Part shown: positions 24,511 through 35,500 of the stretch, in pieces
Layout: the number at the start of each line of letters is the position of its first letter
Position numbering within the stretch: position 1 is the stretch's first letter
Source: Microcaldota archaeon
GTDB lineage: Archaea; Micrarchaeota; Micrarchaeia; Anstonellales; Bilamarchaeaceae
Assembly: GCA_018812625.1 (NCBI GenBank)
Contig: JAHJDH010000009.1
Span: forward strand, 1 to 53,011
Direction: 5' to 3'
DNA length: 53,011 nucleotides
The notes under the pieces: model-generated
What the model was told of the DNA's origin: nothing
The model's database searches: none
Seen by the model: only the letters and a program-made list of their open reading frames with translations
Program-made: the position numbers and the translations under genes

Positions 24511-24520
24511 CTATATAAAT
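24511..24520 (-). promoter_or_regulatory. TATA box upstream of rtcA leader
   Basis: ATTTATATAG on the minus strand would start transcription near 24488, giving a leader that contains the hairpin and the 27-codon frame before rtcA. Confidence 0.5.
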
Positions 24521-24633
24521 GTTCTTTGATTCTGTGGTATATATTCACAATAAATGTCTATAATTCTGATTTTTTATCCTCGTTTTTCCTCATTTATTAA
24601 CTTTTATGCGATATTCTCTCTATGGCGCTTGGC

Positions 24634-24644
24634 TATTTTTAAAC
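24634..24644 (+). promoter_or_regulatory. TATA box of orphan gene 24665
   Basis: TATTTTTAAAC is centred 26 nt upstream of the ATG at 24665, and no ribosome site is present, so the transcript is probably leaderless. Confidence 0.55.
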
Positions 24645-24664
24645 ATTGACTTCTTATATTTAGT

Positions 24665-25258
24665 ATGGCTAAAAAATCCGCTTCTCCGGGAGCAGAAGCG
24701 CCACCTGGAATTCCTCGTGGCTTAAAAATCGGTAATCCTATGACATCACAAGCTAGCAGAACTATTAAACCTACTGAAGTACTCGCAAGACTCAGTGGGC
24801 TAGGTAAAGGATTTAATGAAGAAACTCAATCTTTACTCTCAGTTCCTGGACTTCTTTTTGAAAGATCAGGAAATACTTCTGTTTATTACTCCGTAGATCT
24901 TGATTTTGGAGTGGCAGATATCACTAGCCAGATCCTTCACAGTATCCCTCCAACTCCATCTAAAAATGATTATGGAATCGCACTTTATGAAAGAGCAAAT
25001 ACAACCTATTTTGTTCTTGTGGATATGAGAAAACGCATCATTGTCCATGAGAGACTGAGTTCTTACCAAACTGATTCTTCTGATATCTCCTGGGAGCATA
25101 TTAATGAGACTATCAAATCCGCAATAGCATTAGCTAAAAAAACTCCTGATGGTGGTTCTTTTGTTCTTTTCAACGGCACATTGAAGGTGATTCGTCCAAG
25201 AAAAAGCTCTCCGTCAGAGAAACCTGCTTTTGATCCAACTGTTCCAAAAAACCTCTGA
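24665..25258 (+). CDS. Orphan protein, 197 residues
   Basis: I do not recognise this protein. The first 45 residues are disordered-looking and basic (Ala, Pro, Gly, Lys, Ser). A folded core follows, with alternating strands: VYYSVDLDFGVADITSQILHSI, YGIALYERANTTYFVLVDMRKRIIVHERL, and GGSFVLFNGTLKVIRP. The end is again Pro/Lys-rich. There is no signal peptide or membrane helix. It is the first of three orphan genes in a row, each with its own TATA box, lying between rtcA and the giant gene. Confidence 0.65.
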   Translation: MAKKSASPGAEAPPGIPRGLKIGNPMTSQASRTIKPTEVLARLSGLGKGFNEETQSLLSVPGLLFERSGNTSVYYSVDLDFGVADITSQILHSIPPTPSKNDYGIALYERANTTYFVLVDMRKRIIVHERLSSYQTDSSDISWEHINETIKSAIALAKKTPDGGSFVLFNGTLKVIRPRKSSPSEKPAFDPTVPKNL

Positions 25259-25297
25259 ACAGTTGTTTAGTCTCAATTTCTGGTCTAATGTGGTTTC

Positions 25298-25310
25298 TTT
25301 TTAATATTTA
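25298..25310 (+). promoter_or_regulatory. TATA box of orphan gene 25329
   Basis: TTTTTAATATTTA is centred about 26 nt upstream of the ATG at 25329, again fitting a leaderless mRNA. Confidence 0.5.
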
Positions 25311-25328
25311 CGCATTAAAGTATGTTTC

Positions 25329-25919
25329 ATGTCAAGTAGGGGAACCTCCCACAAAAAATTACATCATATTACTCAAGCAAAGCGAGTTGGATATGTAAGA
25401 AGACCCAAGGCCGAGCCTCCAATTGAAGTTGCTGAACTTTGGGCAACCTCTGTTTCTGAAAACTCTCGTGCGATTATAGTCGAGGCTGATCTTAAAGCTG
25501 ACATGTCAATTGGCGACCCTGGATTTAAGGTTTTGAGGAAATCCAGGTATGTTCTAACACATGTTTCTGCTGCATTCAAAACTCAACGTGATCGCCTTGA
25601 TCTTGTTTCTCGTGTTATTGGTGTAATTCGGGATTACGGAGAGCCTGAAGGCATCGCATTACTTAGAACAGCAAGGTATATTTTTGGTTATGATAAATCA
25701 ATTAACGAGAAAATCGCAATGACTGTTGCACAGTTTGGCCTTGAGTCTGATTTTGATATTCTTATTTCTGTTTTGGAAGACTTCAAAAGCATGACTGCTG
25801 CAAGATCAGTGCAAAATTTCCTCGATAGATTCCCAGAGCAAAGACCAGTTTTTGAGCAGCGGCTTAGAGACTCATCCGTTCCACATCATATTACCGACAG
25901 AATCTGCACTGGCAACTGA
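25329..25919 (+). CDS. Orphan helical protein, 196 residues
   Basis: I do not recognise this protein. A basic N-terminal tail (SSRGTSHKKLHHITQAKRVGYVRRPK) precedes a helical body with HEAT-like helices: LVSRVIGVIRDYGEPEGIALLRTARYIFGY, EKIAMTVAQFGLESDFDILISVLEDF and AARSVQNFLDRFPEQRPVFEQRL. The tail could bind nucleic acid or an acidic partner. An earlier ATG at 25322 is out of frame and stops at once. The composition matches the rest of the genome and differs sharply from the lysine-poor giant protein downstream. Confidence 0.65.
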   Translation: MSSRGTSHKKLHHITQAKRVGYVRRPKAEPPIEVAELWATSVSENSRAIIVEADLKADMSIGDPGFKVLRKSRYVLTHVSAAFKTQRDRLDLVSRVIGVIRDYGEPEGIALLRTARYIFGYDKSINEKIAMTVAQFGLESDFDILISVLEDFKSMTAARSVQNFLDRFPEQRPVFEQRLRDSSVPHHITDRICTGN

Positions 25920-25920
25920 G

Positions 25921-25929
25921 TTTTAAATG
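25921..25929 (+). promoter_or_regulatory. TATA box of orphan gene 25952
   Basis: TTTTAAATG begins right after the stop of the previous gene and is centred 27 nt upstream of the ATG at 25952. This spacing favours that ATG over a TTG three codons upstream. Confidence 0.55.
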
Positions 25930-25951
25930 ATTTGCTTCCCAATTGGATTAT

Positions 25952-26455
25952 ATGAACAGGCGTGGATATACAGTAACTGGTCTTGCAGAACGTAGAGATA
26001 GTATGCGTTCTTTTGGATCGCTTCGTGTACTTCTCTCTGAAATGAAATCCAGAACTCCTACAAAAGAAGAAAACCTGCTTTTAATCGAGGAAGTATCTGA
26101 AAAAATCAGGAAACTGGACAGTGACTTGGATAAAAAAGGAGAACAATTGCGTGCGCATGTTAAGAGCCATGTGGAGACAATTGCAGGAAGCCGCGAGGAT
26201 GAACTTTCTGGCATGGGTCTTATTTTTGATGATGGCAAAACTAGGATTGTTTTTGAAGCTGGGGAAGCTGATACTACTGGAGACAAAATAAGTAATGTAG
26301 TTGAAGCTTGTTTAAAGGTTGCAGAATCTGATAGAAAATTCCTTAAAGAAATCCTCCCTCAACTTGAAAGCAATTCCCTGCCTGGAGATAAAGTTCCAAA
26401 ACTTGGCGAGATCTTAGGCAATAATACTTATTGGAGATTTTTGGAAGAGACCTGA
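25952..26455 (+). CDS. Orphan coiled-coil protein, 167 residues
   Basis: I do not recognise this protein. Residues about 25-75 form a long charged helix (LLSEMKSR, then NLLLIEEVSEKIRKLDSDLDK) that is likely a coiled coil. A short strand pair follows (MGLIFDDGKTRIVFEAGEA), then a helical C-terminal half. Lys, Glu and Asp are frequent. The start at 25952 is set by the TATA distance. It converges with the giant gene; 48 nt of T-rich sequence separate the stops. Confidence 0.65.
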   Translation: MNRRGYTVTGLAERRDSMRSFGSLRVLLSEMKSRTPTKEENLLLIEEVSEKIRKLDSDLDKKGEQLRAHVKSHVETIAGSREDELSGMGLIFDDGKTRIVFEAGEADTTGDKISNVVEACLKVAESDRKFLKEILPQLESNSLPGDKVPKLGEILGNNTYWRFLEET

Positions 26456-26503
26456 TTCTTTTTCTTTATCTCTCGTTGTTATCATCTGATTTTATTATTA
26501 CCT
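26456..26503. terminator. T-rich gap between convergent orphan gene and giant gene
   Basis: ATTCTTTTTCTTTATC follows the plus-strand stop and could end transcription. On the minus strand no clear T tract follows the giant gene's stop. Confidence 0.35.
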
Positions 26504-29500
26504 TTAGCTATCTCCAGATTCTCCTATCACTCTGCTCAATTCACTTCTGAAATATGCTTGTCGTGCAGCAGGATCCATTGTCGCATGATTTTCTGGCATG
26601 CGCATTTCGTATATCGGACCGCCTTTGCCCCTTTGGAATCTTACTACTCTGGTCTCTCCAACCTCAAATGTTCCGCGGTAAGCAAGTGTCCTTGGCGTTA
26701 TTCCTTCAATTCCAAGTGAAGAGACGAAATCTCTTGGGTTTGCTCCGATGATGTCTATCGGATTTGCAGCTAATCTTGTTTCACCTGGCGGAGCAGCCTG
26801 GCGTCTTGGTCTTGCAGAAGCCGCTGGCAACTGACCTGGAGCCTCTCTAGGCCTTGGTCTTCCTACCATAATCTTAATTACAAGTGTTGGATGTGCCATT
26901 CCATCTGCGCCAATAATATTTTGGACCATTGCAAAGCAGTTGGCTCTTGCTTCTGAAGTGTCCGGAATCTCATGGCTATGCACTGCCTGTGCGACGAGGT
27001 CATCAAAGGTAAGCTGATCTGCAGTTCTTCCAGTTCGCTCCATTGCTTCATGTACAATTGGCGATCTTGTAAACTCAGGATCTGCTATGAGTCTATGTAT
27101 TCTGTCCATCCTTCTTTGTGCAACACCGATACGCAATCCAGGAGCCCCACCAAGAATTCTTCCAACTTCCCTAATTGGTACAATGGCAGCACCATGCCTC
27201 AGTGCAATTGCTGCAGGCCTTCCGGATACATTGCCAAAGTAGCCAGGCTCTTCAGCAACTCTTTGCAGTACTGTTCTTATTGCAGTTCTTCCTTCCCTGC
27301 TGCTTGGATCAGCTCCAAGAAGCGCAAGTCTCAGTCCGCGTGGTGAGTCACTGAATGTTGCAAATCCAACAATCTGCCCCTGCGCATCTCTTGCTACAAG
27401 CAGATGCGGCATTCTTGAAATAAGATCTCGTGGATTTTCATATCTCAATCCTACTCCTCCATAAGATGCTTCATAAACTGCAAGAACATCATCCATTATT
27501 GCGCTTCTTTGATCTGCCGGTACTGCTTCCCATGGTCGTCGGGTAGTTTGCTCAACAGTAACATCAAGACTAGTCAGTCCGCTTACCAGCGCCCCTGTAT
27601 CATGTGCTGCAATATCAGCGACAGCTGGCTGAACAGTTGTTGCATCTACAGCTCCAGGAGCAGCTGGCCTTTCAACTTGCAATCCTACAAGATCTGTTAT
27701 GTGCGGACTTACTGAACCATCTGCCTGAGCAACTGCTGAAATTCTTCCAGTTGTGGTGTCTAAGGTTAATCTAAACTGCCTGCTTTGCGCTCTGATTTCT
27801 GCAGGCACTGATGCTTCTGCTCCAAATGCCCGAATTCTTCCGGTTGTTCTATCAGCATATCCAGTAACCTCGATAGTATTGCCAACTCGTCTTCCAGCTA
27901 GCATAGCTTCACTGAATGTGCCAGTTACTCCATGTGCTGCTGTGATGCTTCCATCATTCATTACAATAAATGCATTATCTAGGCTAACTCTTGTTGGAAG
28001 TCCATGCTCTGGTTCTCTTGAATCAAAATGTTGCCTTACTGGTCTTCTTGCGCTCATATCTGATCCTGCAAGTGCAGTTACATAATCAGTTCTGCTCAGT
28101 AATGGCGATGTAACTTCTGTACTTGCAGGTATGGTTGTAGTGCTTGCTGCTTCTGGAACTGGGGGAGGAACTGCTCTTGGAGCAGCATGCTGCTCTTCAA
28201 GCACCTGCCTTGCAACTCCTTCAAGGAATCTTCTTCTTGATGCTGGATCTGTTGGAAGTCTTCTGCTTCCAATAATCCTCCGCATTCTCATTATTTCTGG
28301 CTGATGGATTCTTGCTCCGCCTCTTCCTTCTGCAGCTATATACCCTTCATATCTTCTTACTGTCTGGGCAATATCTTCAGGTCTAATTGTTGCCGCTGCT
28401 TCTGGAACTGGTGGAGGTACTGCCCTGGTTCTTCTTGCTGCCTCTGGAACTGGAGGCGGAATTACTCTTACTCTTTCTCTTCTTGCAATAACTGCAGATG
28501 CCTCATCAGCAATAATTCTTGCACGTGCTTCTTCTGAAAATACAGGGTTTTGAAGTCCTTCTCTAATTCTTCCAACTGCTGCCCTGTATTCTCCAGGTAT
28601 TTCTGCAGTTGGAATTTCTGATCTTGCAATTGTATCTAGTGATCTGCTAACCCTGCTAAGTGGACTCATTGGATCATATGTTCTGCCACCAGTGCTTCCC
28701 CTACTAACAAGTGCCACTTCCAGCGGCATATTTGATCGTATTCTTCCAGCAGCATTCTCAAATTCTATTGCAGTTCTAGCTTGTCCAGGAATTCTCTCAA
28801 GACTGTGTCCTGCAAGGTGCTGCAGCAGAGCAGGCCCAGTAAGTTCTGCTGGAATGTATGTTGCTACTTCTGCTCCTGCAACATTTATGAAATATCTGTG
28901 AGCTCTTCTTCCTCCACTTTCATATGTTCTGATTGCTCCGCTTGGATCAACTTCTGCCCGTACGCCAACTTGTGCAAGAGCACCTTCAGCAATTCCAAGA
29001 ACTGTTTCAGGTGTTTGCAATACTCCTAATCTATGCATCCTGTCAGTTGCAATTCCAATTCTGTTTGTGAGTACCATTCCTGTTGCATCGACCTGGTGTG
29101 CTGTTCCATCAGTTGTAATGATCCGGACAGGTGCCTCACGAGCTGGATCAACATGCATAACTCCTGGAGTCTCAGTTCCACTTCTCCTATAAACTCTGCT
29201 CCAGCTGCTGTCATGATTATAAACGCCTGGCATCTGTTCTCTTACTGCACCGCCTCGCTCATGACCAATATGCAATTGCAGTCTTGTTCCCTCTGGCAAG
29301 CCAAGTGAATCTGCCATTGAACTCATCCAACCTGCTGCTTCTGGTGTGAGCTGCCCATCTGCACCCTGGAATCTTGATTCCCAGTGGCTTCCATAAGTTG
29401 TAGTGAAATTTCCGCTTGAATAAGCTCCACGCATCACTTCCATGGCAAGTCCCACTGGAACAACCACATTGCTTCCCCATGGATTATGAACTGTTGAAAA

Positions 29501-32500
29501 CATGTCTCCAAATGCCTGGCTCATCGCCTCTGGACTTCCCGCAGCAAGGTTTGGTCCTGCATGTGTATATAAATTATTATCTATGATCACCGCTCCTTGT
29601 GTTTCCTGTATGAATCCGATTAGGCCGCTATCTCTCATTTCTCCCATTGCAAATCTCCAGATATCCATCTGGCCACTTTCTGTCAATGTTCTAAATGCAG
29701 GATCGCTCTGAACTCTTTGATCATATGCTGCCTGATATCTGGTTGTAATCTCTTCAACTGTTTCAGCAATACCAACTCTGTTAAGTTCAAGTCCAATTTC
29801 TGCAAGTGTTGTATCGCTAACATCCACTCCATGCCTTGCATAGGCTGCTGCTTCTGCTTCTGTGAAATGAGAACTCAAATCAAATCTCTCAAGTCCGCTT
29901 ACTGCTGCCTGTATATCTGCTGGGGTTCTAGCTGCCATAAGAGCTTCAGTAACCGAACTATCCAATGGTGCAAGAGCTCTTTGAACATCTGCAAATGAAC
30001 TGTTTCCAAACATTTCATGGAATCTCAGGAACAGTGATTCATGATTTCCACGAAGAGTATGCACTCTGATTCCACGTGCTCCAGCTTCTTCCTGCAATTG
30101 TCTAACTACTTGAAGGACATCTAAACTGGATGGTCCTCTGTCAATATAATCTCCTAAGAAAACAATATCTGTTCCTTGAGGAAGGTCTGGATGAAGTGAG
30201 TATCTTTCTGCAATTGGAAGATGTGCTCCGCCATCTTGAAGTATCCCAATATTCACCATATGATCAAACACCTGGTGCTCTCCATGAATATCTCCAACAA
30301 CAAATGTTTGACGGGAATCCTGAACTACAGTAACATAATTATGCTCAACTCCTTGTGCATCAACGTATACCAAATCTCTGCTTGTTGATTCTACACTTGC
30401 AACATATTGTTCAAATTCTGCTCTGCTTCTGAATTGTTCTGGCGGCAGTCTTCTTGTACTTTGCTGATATGTTCTTACATAGTCTGCTGGAGGAACTCTG
30501 CTTCCTGCCTGTCTCATTAAAGTATAAAATCTTCCATAAGCCCGCGCTTCTCCTGCTGAAAATATCAATGCCTGTTGATCTAATGTTCTGCGAGCTTGAG
30601 CCCTTTCAGTTTCATTTCCATGAACCATTTGATCTGCAAGTCTTGCAAGCTCATTGAGTCTGCCAGTACCTGGAATATCTCTTGTTCCAGTGCTGATTTC
30701 AAGGTCTATATGTTCTCCAAATTGCTCTGCAATAAGAAGCCGATCTTCTCTTGTCCCTCTGAGATATTCACCGCCATCTGCAAGCATGTATTCAACTGCT
30801 TCTTTTTCTGCCTGGGTCAATCCGCGGTACCTTTCCTGTGCAGCTGCTCTTTGATCTGGAATTAGCAGTCCTTCTGCAATTTCATATAGTGCTCTTGCTC
30901 TTGTGGATAATTCGTAAATATTTGCTGGAGGTCTTTCACTAATTGCAATTCCAGCAGCATCTTCCAGGCTGCGACCTTGCTGCATCAATTCTCTAACGCG
31001 CGCAATATCCCTTCCTCCTCTTGTTGATATGTCCACTGGCTGACCACTAAGTCTCTCCACATTTGCTACTAATCCCGCAACTGCATCTGGCTGAACTCTG
31101 GCTCGATCTCCGCTCATTGCACGTGGTCCTGTGATTTCTGTTACTTCATGAACCTGATCCGGACGAACTACAACTCCAACAACATCTCCTTCTGCTCCAA
31201 TTGCAATTGGAACTTCCATTATCTGTGCTTCGGCTTCCGGAGCACCGGTATGCCTTTGTATTCTTTGGGCTCGTTGCTCAAGAAGTTGTTGGTGCTGCTG
31301 CAAATATCTTCGATAAGGTAAACCCAGACTTACCTCTCCAGAACTGCCTGCTGTTCTTGCTGCTGCAACAAATTCTCCATCTCTCAACAATCCCCTAACT
31401 TCTCCGCGAACCATTGGCTCCATATGTTCTGATCTGAGTATTGCTATTGCACTTTCATCTCCCTGCACGATTCTTCTGGCAAAGTCTGCAACCAAACTTC
31501 CTGTTGTCAAACTATCTGCAAGTGCTTGAACATCACTACTTCTTGCCTCAGGAACAATCCTAACTGTTGGTGCTCCAGTATCACTTCCAGGCCCGCTGCC
31601 TCTTCTTCTAGGTCCACCTCCACTTGGAGGAGTTGGTGGTCTTGGTTCGGTTACCTGCATGCCAACTAATCCAGTTAATGCAGCATGACTTGTCTCTGTT
31701 ACTCCTGCTGTTACTAATCTATTTGGCCTCTGCAAAATCCTTGTTATCCTTCCAGTTGTTCTGTCAACTGAAATATCGATTACTGCAAGATCTCCATTTT
31801 CTCTAATGCTTCTTGGTATGCTACTAAGGCTTCCAGTTTCTTCAATAATTGCAACTATTCTTCCGCTTTGTGGATCAAAGTATGCTCCGACTGGAATTCC
31901 AGTATCTTCAGTTGCTCCTGCTGGAACTGGTCTTTGCATTCCATGCGCAATTGCCTGATCAAGTTCTCCAACAATTCCGCTTCTTGCTCCGCTTCGGTCT
32001 CCAAACAGAATCTGTGCATTTTCAAGTGTTCCAAGATTTAATTCAGTTCCTTGCTGATGCGCGCGTAAATATTGTGCTCTTCTTGGATCCAAATTTGCTT
32101 GCTGCACATGCCTCTCCAATGTTCCAGTAGAAACTCTTGCAGTGCTATCCGGTGCCAGCGGAACAACAGGTTCCACTCTTCTTCTTGTTGTTCTTGGCAT
32201 TGTTGGAATTGATTCTGGTGAAATTAACATCTCAGGTAAAGGCGCAGTTGCTGCTGTATGTATTCCTGCTGCTTCTCTTGGAGCTGCCACTGGTCTTGGG
32301 ACTGAGGGTGGTGTTACTGACTCCTGCAATATATCTGCACTTGTAACCTCAATCGGAGGTGGAGATACATCTCCTGACCCAGGAAGAATATCTGCACTTC
32401 CAACTTCCATTGTTGGCTCTGGGTGCATTGCTCTTGTTGGTCCTCCATATTCTGGTGGAAGTTGTTCAACGGCTCTAGGGTTTGGTACTCTCCTAGTGAG

Positions 32501-35500
32501 GAATCCTGGGTCTCCTGTTCCAGCATCTGCTCTTGCCCTTGCTTCTTCGGATAAGAGTCCATCGCGAACTCCTTGCCAAAGCCCGCCCCATTCTGCTTCT
32601 CCCATTCCTCTCATATGCTGGAATATTCTTTGCGCGCCTGCTTCCCTTGTATTTAGAATTCCTAATCTTGCTTGCAGATGCTCGCTGCCAATAATATCAT
32701 TTCCTTGTCTTCTTATTGGTTCTGCAGCTCCTCTGCGGGCTTCTGGAATATCCTCAGCTCTTCTAAATACAAGATATTCAGAATCCCTTGAAATTCCAAG
32801 ATTCAAATCAGTTGCTCCTTCTATTCTCCGAAGGCGCGCAACTTCTCGCCTTGGTATTCCTGATAATGGAAGTATATGTACTTCTACTCCCTCAGGTATT
32901 ACTGCAAGTGCAGGAATGTTTCTAACAGAAATTAATTCCCCTTCTCTTCTAACTCCAATAACTCCTGATTGTTGGGCATCAGGAATTCTTCCAAGGTCAT
33001 CTACTACCAAATATCTTCTTCCACCTGCAGTTCTAAGATCTCTAACTTCTCCGCTTTGGCGAAGTTCACTGGCAAGTGCCCTTCTTTGTCTAAATGAAAG
33101 ATGGTCTACTGGAACCAAATACCTTGCCTGCCCTTCTGGTAAAACTCCTCTCATTGCTCGTGTTGCAGTTTCCCTTATGATTGGTGAAGATGAGATTCTT
33201 GTTCTTGATCTGAATGTGCTTCTTCCATCAACTCCATCTATTGTTGTTGATCCCTCACCATTGAGTGGACGTCCATATGCATAGTACCCATTACTTTCCA
33301 TCCGTCCAAGGTTTTGTCCAGAAACTTCATCTCCCATTCCTGATCGCTGTCCATTATATCCATCAATCAGGCTTGTCATTGCTTCGCTAAATACTCTTCC
33401 CTGTTCCGTTGTTGGTGCAAACTCACTGATCCATCTTCTCATTCCACGGACAAATGGGCCATCCATACCCGCTCCAAATGCCTGTTGAATAACACCCTCA
33501 ACTGTTCTGATTACTGGCTCTCTTCCAGCTGCAGTTGCTGTTCTTAGTTCAGCAGAATTCATTGCATATGTCATGTGCACAAATAATCTGTGAAGATCCT
33601 GAGTGAACTGATCTCTCATTGCACTTAGGTCAACAGTTCCATCCTGCCTGACTCGTGCTCTGTATGAACCAAACGTATCTGTATCAATTGCACCGAACCT
33701 GAAGAAACTATAGCTTCCATCATCATTTTGTCTTACTCTGTACCCTTGACTTTCCAAACTATGTGCTACTCTAGCTGCTTCTGCTGGAGGCGTGTTTCCA
33801 ATTCTAAGCCACATTGTCCATACGTTTAATTCGTGACGGTCATAGAATCCTGCTGCTGCAAATCCTGTTTGTGAATAGCCAAGCTCTTCAAGGAAATTTT
33901 CTGGATGCGCTGCAAGTTCTGCAAATAAGGTCTCTCTTCTTGCCTGGGTTGTTGGGTCACTAGAATCAAATGGAATACTATGGAATTCATCTGCAGCATC
34001 CACAGTTACCTGAATCCGTTCACCACCTGCAGCAATTTCGCCATGGAAATCACGAAGGTCTCTCATTATTCCATATTCTACTCTTCGGCCTAGTGCTCCA
34101 GTATATGAATAGTCTGTTCCATCTGCTTGCTCTACATGTGTTCTTGGAGCAGGAGCACCAGTCAATACTGTTCCTTCAGCACCAATAGAATCCGGACGAA
34201 GTCCCTGGCGTTTTGCAAACACCATCATACTGGTTCGCTCAACCCCTCCAGCATCTGTAAATGTTCTTACCTGACCTGCAGCATCAACAACTTGTATCCG
34301 CATTCTGTATGCTCCAACAAGACCGTTTTGGAAATTGACCTGATTAATTATTATCCTATCAGTTGGAGCAAGGCCTTGGATGTCTGGGCGCACTAATGTT
34401 TCTACTTGATGAAGGAGATCTCCACTGAGAATCATTCCAGCAAGGAACGGATCATCTGCAAGAGTGGTGAAAGATTGGTAATCTCTACTTCTTACTGATG
34501 TGGGCGGAAGTTCTCCCAACCTGATTCCAAGAGTATTATAAAGTTCTGCGCGAGCTTCAGTTGTGTCTATCCCTCTTGCATATGCTGCTTCAAGCTGTTC
34601 TCTTGGAACTCCATACATTCTTGAAAGCTCCTGCCCAACTTCTCCATGAAGTCCGCGAAGTTCAGTAAAGTATCTTGCTTCAGAGTGATAATAATCTGCA
34701 TTGGCGCGCAGTGCAGTAGCGTGGAGTAATCTTGAGCTTACAGGAGCTCTTAATGTTTCAATTTGTTCGTGTAATACTCTTGCCTGGCGTCTTAATTCCT
34801 GTGGTTGCAGCATAAGTTCTCCCGCTTCCTGGCGCAATCTTTGAGCTTCTGCTATGTTTCCAGCTCCTTCTGCTACATCTGCCCTTCTTCTAAGTTCTCT
34901 GATTTGCGGATCCATCTGGGCGCTAAGCTGTTCTGCCTGTGCCTCTAATTGTGTTGCTTCTCCATTTAGTCTAGTTAGTTCACTTTGCATTTGCTGTTCC
35001 AGTTGTCTTGCTTCTTGCTCCAGTCTTGTTGCTTCCTGCTCTGCCGGTCTTGCCCGCTCGCGCAAGCTACGTATTACTGTTTCTCGATCTGCTACGCTCA
35101 TTTCTCTAAATGATTGAACTGCTCTTCGTCTTCCTGAACCAAGGTCTCCAGTTCTAATTATTCTAACTGCTTCTTCCGCAGTTACTGGCGCATTCATTCT
35201 CATTGGAGCTCCATCACTTAGCATGACTTCTGCTCCCTGGAATCTTTGTAAAACTGGTGTCCATTGTTCTGCAGGAGCTCCTTCCTGAGTTGGTATCCTT
35301 GAAATTTCCCTACGGAACCTGCTTCTTATTGTTGTCTCTAATCTTGATCTGGCATATGCTGCAAATGCATCTCTCATCCTTGATGTTGGCCAGCTCACTT
35401 CTCCAATTGCTGTTTGCGGATCAACATTTGTTAATGTTACTCTGTCCCTGAAAATTCTCACTTCAAATGTTTGCTCTCCCATCCGTACTTGTGCAACAAT

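Larger units (their letters stand above)
24284..24664. other. rtcA leader and divergent intergenic region
   Basis: This 380-nt gap holds the duplicated rtcA start, the 27-codon frame, a GNRA-capped hairpin (24424-24445), a minus-strand TATA box (24511-24520) and, at the far end, the plus-strand promoter of the next gene (24634-24644). No tRNA is seen. A leader of about 120 nt before the duplicated start is longer than others in the window, where most are nearly absent. Confidence 0.6.

Noticed and set aside
32142-33284. Plus-strand frame of 380 codons opposite the giant gene
   Set aside because: It is antisense to a frame with clear domain content and has Ser/Pro/Leu-rich composition without motifs. 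Avoidance of Lys and some other codons on the minus strand removes stops from the opposite strand, which explains many such frames.
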